A stretch of DNA of 64,000 bases, from positions 744,001-808,000 of the forward strand of contig NZ_JACSGT010000002.1 in assembly GCF_021504595.1 (NCBI RefSeq). The letters are read 5' to 3'. A program made the translations under genes and the position numbers. Origin of the DNA: Chryseobacterium indicum (GTDB lineage Bacteria; Bacteroidota; Bacteroidia; Flavobacteriales; Weeksellaceae). Below the pieces are notes generated by a model. The model searched no databases and had not been told where the DNA came from. It saw only the letters and a list, made by a program, of their open reading frames with translations. This document shows, one piece after another, positions 59,886 through 64,000 of this stretch; within the stretch, counting starts at the first letter, position 1; each line of letters starts with the position of its first letter.

Positions 59886-60482
59886 ATGTCATTTGAATTA
59901 CCAAAACTGGGATATGCTTACGATGCATTGGAGCCGACAATTGATGCAAAAACAATGGAAATCCACCATACAAAACATCATCAAGCATACGTAGACAATT
60001 TAAATAATGCGATTAAAGGAACTGATCTTGAAGGAAAAACTATTGAAGAAATCTGCCAGACAGGGACTGATAAGCCAGCGGTAAGAAACAATGGAGGAGG
60101 ACACTTTAACCACACCTTATTCTGGGAAATTTTAACTCCGGGAGGAAGCAAAGAGCCAGTAGGAAATGTAAAAGCTGCTATTGAAGCTTACGGAGGTTTC
60201 GAAAAATTCAAAACAGATTTTTCTGATGCTGCTAAAACAAGATTCGGTTCAGGATGGGCTTGGTTGGTAAAAAATGCTGACGGTTCTGTTATCGTTTCTT
60301 CAACTCCAAACCAGGATAACCCGTTAATGCCGGTTGCAGAAGTAAAAGGAACTCCTGTTTTAGGACTTGACGTTTGGGAGCACGCTTATTATTTAAATTA
60401 CCAAAACAGAAGACCTGATTATGTTTCAGCATTCTTCGAAGTAGTAAACTGGGATAAAGTAGAAGAATTATTCAACAAATAA
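59886..60482 (+). CDS. Superoxide dismutase (Fe/Mn family)
   Basis: A 198-residue cytoplasmic enzyme that converts superoxide to hydrogen peroxide and oxygen. Metal ligands are visible: H27 in [12 protein letters not shown], a His in [13 protein letters not shown], and Asp and His in [15 protein letters not shown]. The start is at [15 protein letters not shown] (59886), because the promoter box overlaps the earlier in-frame [12 protein letters not shown] and DVWEHAYY do not by themselves tell iron from manganese. A strong terminator follows. No signal peptide. Confidence 0.94.
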   Translation: MSFELPKLGYAYDALEPTIDAKTMEIHHTKHHQAYVDNLNNAIKGTDLEGKTIEEICQTGTDKPAVRNNGGGHFNHTLFWEILTPGGSKEPVGNVKAAIEAYGGFEKFKTDFSDAAKTRFGSGWAWLVKNADGSVIVSSTPNQDNPLMPVAEVKGTPVLGLDVWEHAYYLNYQNRRPDYVSAFFEVVNWDKVEELFNK

Positions 60483-60502
60483 TTTTCAACGTTTTATAAA
60501 AA

Positions 60503-60535
60503 AGAAAGGTTCAGAATTGCTCTGAACCTTTTTTA
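60503..60535. terminator. Bidirectional terminator between sod and the DUF6146 gene
   Basis: AAAGGTTCAGA pairs with TCTGAACCTTT around ATTGC, with A- and T-tracts on both sides. It overlaps the stop of the leftward gene at 60533. Confidence 0.9.
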
Positions 60536-60955
60536 ATATCTTGTGGTATCACTTCCCGAAAGTCCGTTCATTTTCAGACCGTATTTCCAGTTTACATAAG
60601 CAAAAACCTGATACAGTTTGTATTCGAATTTAATACCGTATTTTTCCTTCGGATCATAATCAATCGAGGATTCAATGACGTTTCTGTATCGTCCGGAATT
60701 GTAATACGAATTCCATTCTGTGACCAGAAAAGTATTTCTGTTTTTCAGATAAGATTCAGAATACTGGCTGATTGGCTTTGCAATCGCATTCAGAAAATAA
60801 TTAAACTGAGTATCGATTACCGTAAGATCCCATTCGCCATCATCATTTTTTGATGGTTTCATTTCCGACTTTTCTTTTTCATTCTTAGGATTGCTCTGTG
60901 CAGAACAATTGAATGAAAATAAAGAAAGTGTTAACAGTAAAACTAAATTTTTCAT
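60533..60955 (-). CDS. DUF6146-like exported lipoprotein
   Basis: A 140-residue protein with an export signal and a probable lipobox (LFSFNC, Cys17). The body carries WDLTVIDTQFNYFLNAIA, SQYSESYLKNRNTFLVTEWN and a series of aromatic residues (YGIKFEYKLYQVFAYVNWKYG) that fit the DUF6146 pattern of Bacteroidota. Function is unknown. It is convergent with sod and 48 bp downstream of the nuclease-like gene, but that gene has its own terminator in between. Confidence 0.7.
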   Translation of the reverse strand: MKNLVLLLTLSLFSFNCSAQSNPKNEKEKSEMKPSKNDDGEWDLTVIDTQFNYFLNAIAKPISQYSESYLKNRNTFLVTEWNSYYNSGRYRNVIESSIDYDPKEKYGIKFEYKLYQVFAYVNWKYGLKMNGLSGSDTTRY

Positions 60956-60966
60956 CTTATAAAGTT

Positions 60967-60997
60967 ACAAAAAAAAGACACTCAATCTGAGTGCCTT
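60967..60997 (-). terminator. Terminator of the EEP-family gene
   Basis: AAGGCACTCA pairs with TGAGTGTCTT (one G-T pair) on the minus strand, followed by TTTTTT. Confidence 0.88.
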
Positions 60998-61003
60998 ATA
61001 TTT

Positions 61004-62194
61004 TTATGGTTCTTTCTGGAGGACTACAAATGCCGGAAAGTGGTCGCTGTAACCGCCGGTAAACTGGTCGCCGTTCCACGACCGGAAAGGGTAGCCTTTG
61101 TAATTTCCTTCTTTATTCACTAAGTAAGCCGGAGCGAAAATTTCAGCCTTATAAACCGAATAATCTTTTGTAACCTGATCCTGAATTAAATTTTTAGAAA
61201 CAATAATCTGGTCAAATAAATTGGGTGCGTCCTGATACGCTAATGAAGCAACTCCTTTTTTATACAAAGGATACATTAAATTCAGGTAAGGATTGGCATC
61301 ACTTAAATCTTTCGGGCTTGGCTGAGCTTTCAGGTAATTTTTTAAGCTTGAACTTACAGGATCATCGTTAAAGTCTCCCATGGCAAATAATTTAGTAGAA
61401 GGATCTGCAGCTCTTACACTGTCCATCTGCTGTTTTAGTAAAGCTGCTGCTGCATTTCTTTTTGGCAGGGAAATAGCTTCGCCTCCTCTTCTTGAAGGCC
61501 AGTGATTCATGAAGAATGCCACTTTCTCATTATCAAGGAAACCTGTAACCACCAGGATATCTCTGGTATATTCTCTTTTTCCTTCGTCACCGAAAACTTT
61601 CAGTTCTTTTTTCAGAGAATTGGTAGGGGTAAATCTTCTTTTCTGATAAATCAAAGCCACATCAATTCCTCTGTAATCATAAGAATTGTAATGAATAATT
61701 CCGTAATCATATTTTTTCAGTGCCGGTTCATTAATAAGATCCTGAATAACCTGTCTGTTTTCCACCTCAATTAAGCCTACTACTGCAGGAGCTGTTTTGG
61801 TATACTGTGCTCCCATTTCAGAAATTACTTTAGCTTCATTTGCTAATTTTGTTTTGTAAACTTTAGTATTGTAGTTTTTAGCACTTTTTGGAGTAAATTC
61901 TTCTGAACCTCCTTGGTATCTTACGACTTTTTTCCCGATTAAGGCGCCGTCGCTCCACGGTCCGTCATACTTTTCAGCTTCTAAAAACTTAACGGAATCC
62001 AATGGAATACTTCTGTGAAAAGCCGGATTTTTAATGTCTTTAGTTCCGTCGATATAATCTGCTGAGCGAATCGTGTCCCAAAGGTTTTCAACATTCAAAA
62101 AACCTACAGTCGCCACTTTTCTCAGTTTACCCTGCTGTTGTGAAAATGCCATTATCGAAAAAATGATGGCAAAAAAACTCAAAAATTTCTTCAT
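61004..62194 (-). CDS. Exported endonuclease/exonuclease/phosphatase-fold protein
   Basis: A 396-residue exported protein: signal peptide 1-18 (AFS), then an EEP-fold hydrolase. Family marks are VGFLNVENLWDT at the start, GLIEVENRQVIQDL (metal Glu), FFMNHWPSRRGGEAISLPKR (catalytic His/Asn), FAMGDFNDDPVSSS (catalytic Asp/Asn) and GGYSDHFPAFVVL (catalytic Asp-His). It probably cleaves phosphodiesters outside the cytoplasm (DNA, RNA or phospho-lipids); the substrate is not evident. It is a single transcription unit, divergent from the TonB receptor at 62446. Confidence 0.88.
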   Translation of the reverse strand: MKKFLSFFAIIFSIMAFSQQQGKLRKVATVGFLNVENLWDTIRSADYIDGTKDIKNPAFHRSIPLDSVKFLEAEKYDGPWSDGALIGKKVVRYQGGSEEFTPKSAKNYNTKVYKTKLANEAKVISEMGAQYTKTAPAVVGLIEVENRQVIQDLINEPALKKYDYGIIHYNSYDYRGIDVALIYQKRRFTPTNSLKKELKVFGDEGKREYTRDILVVTGFLDNEKVAFFMNHWPSRRGGEAISLPKRNAAAALLKQQMDSVRAADPSTKLFAMGDFNDDPVSSSLKNYLKAQPSPKDLSDANPYLNLMYPLYKKGVASLAYQDAPNLFDQIIVSKNLIQDQVTKDYSVYKAEIFAPAYLVNKEGNYKGYPFRSWNGDQFTGGYSDHFPAFVVLQKEP

Positions 62195-62354
62195 TCTCTT
62201 AGAGTTATTATTAATATTATTTAATCTGCAAATTTACTTTTTTTTAACTTCCCGCTATTTTAAATATTTGTAAATTTAAAATGTGGTATTTACGTTTTTA
62301 TTTATAATGATTCTTAAAAGCTTGCAATGTTAAGAAAAAATAACGTAAAAAAAG

Positions 62355-62383
62355 TTGTAAATTCTAAAAATTGACTAAATTTG
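62355..62383 (+). promoter_or_regulatory. Promoter of the TonB receptor gene
   Basis: TTG at 62355-62357 and TAAATTTG at 62376-62383 with an 18-bp spacer. The ATG at 62446 is 63 bp downstream, so this gene has a leader RNA of about 55 nt. Confidence 0.7.
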
Positions 62384-62445
62384 CGTCCCCAACTTTTAAA
62401 CTGTTGAGAATTAATAAGAAAAGTATTTAAAAAATAAATATACTC

Positions 62446-64000
62446 ATGATTAAAAAACTATCATTAGTCTCTTTATTTACTTTACTTCCAGCGTCATACT
62501 ATTTTGCACAGACTACGGTCTCTGCATATTTAAAAGATGCCGAAGGAAAACCCGTTGAAAGGGCAGAAGTAGATCTTAAAGGGAATGACAATGATGTAAC
62601 GGCTGACAAAATCGGATACTTCCAGTTTGTAGACCTAAAGCCGGGGCATTACCAAATTGTGATTACAAAACCGAATTACGAAACCAAAGTAATGGAGTTT
62701 GATGTAATGGACAGTGAGAAGAAAAAGGATTTAGGGACTATTACCCTATATTCTGCACTTACAAGCGCGGATCAAGGTTTAGCAATCATTGACAGTGATG
62801 GAGACGATGAGGATAGCAACAGCGGACAGGCTTCTACAGTCGGTTTACTGCAGTCATCTCAGGACATTTTCAGCAGAATCGCAGCGTTTGATTTAGGATT
62901 TTATTGGTTCCGCCCAAGAGGAATCGATGGAAGATTTGGAGAAACTATGTTAAATGGTGTTTCCATGATCAAGTCTGATAACGGTAATGTGGATTTTGGA
63001 AATTGGGGAGGACTTAACGAAATTACAAGATACCCGGAAATTTCTTCAAATCATTCACCTTCTGAATATGCATTTGGAGGAAACAGTTCTGTGGTTTATA
63101 AAAATACTAAAGCGAGTGAATACCGAAAAGGATTTCAGTTTACTCAGTCTTTAACCAACAGAAATTACAGAAACAGAACATCTCTAAGATACAGCTCAGG
63201 AATGAGTAAGAGCGGATGGGCATTTACTGCAATGGGAGCAAGAAGATGGGCGAAAGAAGGTATTCAGGAAGGAACGTTCTATGATGCTTACGGAGCTTAT
63301 TTAGGAATTGAAAAGAAGTTTAATGATAAGCATACGATGACGTTTAATTTCATCGGTGCACCTTACAGAAGATCTACTGCAAGCCCAAGTACTCAGGAAG
63401 TATACAACTACAGAGGTGTTCATTACAATTCTTATTGGGGATATCAGGACGGAGAGCAGAGAAGTGAAAGAGTAAGAAAAGGATTCCAGCCGATCTTCCA
63501 GATTCAGGATTTCTGGAAAATCAATAAAAACAATACGCTTTGGACTTCTGTATCTTATCAGTTCGGAAAAGACAAAGGTTCTCGTCTGGACTGGCAGAAT
63601 GTACAGAATCCATCTCCTACATACTACAGAAACTTACCAAGTTATTACGATTCTTTAGATCCTAATGCTTCTGTAACTCTTCCTACAGGAGTAACAGGAA
63701 CAACAGCTCAGCAGGCTTTTCAGGCAGCAATGAACGGATGGACTTCCAATGATCCGAACTTTACACAGCTTAACTGGGACAGATTATACCAGAGAAATAT
63801 GCAGCAGCCTGCAGGAACTTACTATGGACAAACTGGAAAAAGGGCATTATATTATTTGGTAAACGATGTAAGTGATGATAAAATCTGGAATGCTTCTACT
63901 CACTTTGTTCACAACTTTAATGATAATACGAAATTCTTATTAAACGTATCTTATCAGAATTACCGTTCTGAGCAGTACAGAGAAGTAAACGATCTTTTAG
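62446..64000 (+). CDS. TonB-dependent outer-membrane receptor, N-terminal part (runs off the window)
   Basis: The first 518 codons of a receptor, with no stop before the window ends. Signal peptide 1-21 (YYFAQ). A CarboxypepD_reg-like beta domain follows (about 24-105: VSAYLKDAEGKPVERAEVDL, KIGYFQFVDLKPGHYQIVIT). An acidic linker (SDGDDEDSNSG) leads to a plug-like region with FYWFRPRGIDGRFGETMLNG and FAFGGNSSVVYK-type motif (read as EYAFGGNSSVVYKN). The barrel part is rich in aromatic beta strands. There is no SusD gene visible. It may import a large substrate; the ligand is unknown. It has a strong promoter. Confidence 0.9.
   Translation, partial: MIKKLSLVSLFTLLPASYYFAQTTVSAYLKDAEGKPVERAEVDLKGNDNDVTADKIGYFQFVDLKPGHYQIVITKPNYETKVMEFDVMDSEKKKDLGTITLYSALTSADQGLAIIDSDGDDEDSNSGQASTVGLLQSSQDIFSRIAAFDLGFYWFRPRGIDGRFGETMLNGVSMIKSDNGNVDFGNWGGLNEITRYPEISSNHSPSEYAFGGNSSVVYKNTKASEYRKGFQFTQSLTNRNYRNRTSLRYSSGMSKSGWAFTAMGARRWAKEGIQEGTFYDAYGAYLGIEKKFNDKHTMTFNFIGAPYRRSTASPSTQEVYNYRGVHYNSYWGYQDGEQRSERVRKGFQPIFQIQDFWKINKNNTLWTSVSYQFGKDKGSRLDWQNVQNPSPTYYRNLPSYYDSLDPNASVTLPTGVTGTTAQQAFQAAMNGWTSNDPNFTQLNWDRLYQRNMQQPAGTYYGQTGKRALYYLVNDVSDDKIWNASTHFVHNFNDNTKFLLNVSYQNYRSEQYREVNDLL

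Noticed and set aside
1..64000. tRNA, rRNA, CRISPR arrays and riboswitches
   Set aside because: The gene-free stretches were read for T-loop motifs, regularly spaced repeats and known riboswitch cores; none was found by eye.

Overview
The window looks like a chromosomal piece of a flavobacterium of the Weeksellaceae, most like Chryseobacterium. The reasons are: AT-rich DNA; promoters of the TTG-N17-23-TAnnTTTG type; start codons preceded by A-rich leaders rather than strong Shine-Dalgarno sites; many exported proteins opening with the VGINT..P...LDI motif; and lineage-typical families (DUF4271 next to hemD, DUF4293 next to rho, DUF4296 next to tgt, HYC_CC_PP, DUF6146). No rRNA, tRNA, CRISPR array, transposase or prophage block was found.

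Layout. 1-0.9 kb: end of a histidine kinase, tail to tail with a NarL-type response regulator. 1.4-5.0 kb: an operon of three exported tail-fibre-like proteins behind a promoter and a 5'-leader hairpin. 5.1-8.8 kb: an SOS-like unit, an XRE-S24 self-cleaving repressor and a UmuC polymerase. It is split by about 1.35 kb carrying one exported-protein gene and flanked by a diverged 180-bp direct repeat that duplicates the control region with its paired operators. 8.8-21.9 kb: housekeeping and envelope genes (YdeI-like, serine hydrolase, M48 protease, glyS, esterase, truC, pyrD, DUF445, msrB, L,D-transpeptidase). 22.1-24.4 kb: a TetR-thioesterase-FabF operon with a clear operator. 24.9-26.3 kb: OsmC and an AraC regulator. 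26.6-30.4 kb: a metal-related trio, a TonB receptor with two N-terminal HMA domains, a Cys/His-rich HYC_CC_PP protein and a lipoprotein with three His/Cys repeats. 30.5-32.8 kb: an RprXY-like two-component system. 33-45.9 kb: ptrB, hemD, DUF4271, a glycosyltransferase-DUF4296-tgt-lptF operon, birA, rsfS-ftsH and LUD-cdsA-psd. 46.2-53.7 kb: an accessory island with two large VGINT surface proteins, a 65-residue stub of the family, an HxlR regulator and two membrane-anchored regulators (AraC-type and LuxR-type). 53.9-62.2 kb: an MsbA-like exporter, M28 peptidase, DUF4293, rho, superoxide dismutase, DUF6146 and a secreted nuclease-like protein. 62.4 kb to the end: the start of a TonB-dependent outer-membrane receptor.

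Most worth a second look: (1) the split SOS-like unit, in which each repeat copy has lost function for one of its two divergent genes; (2) two palindromic elements (15.2 and 59.5 kb) with the same flanks and stem tip but different, fully self-complementary stem middles; (3) the surface-protein island with tethered regulators and a shared intergenic motif; (4) the HMA-TonB-receptor metal cluster; (5) a tRNA-guanine transglycosylase without its three zinc cysteines; (6) a Rho with a 180-residue disordered insertion. All functions are inferred by reading the sequence; no database search was run.
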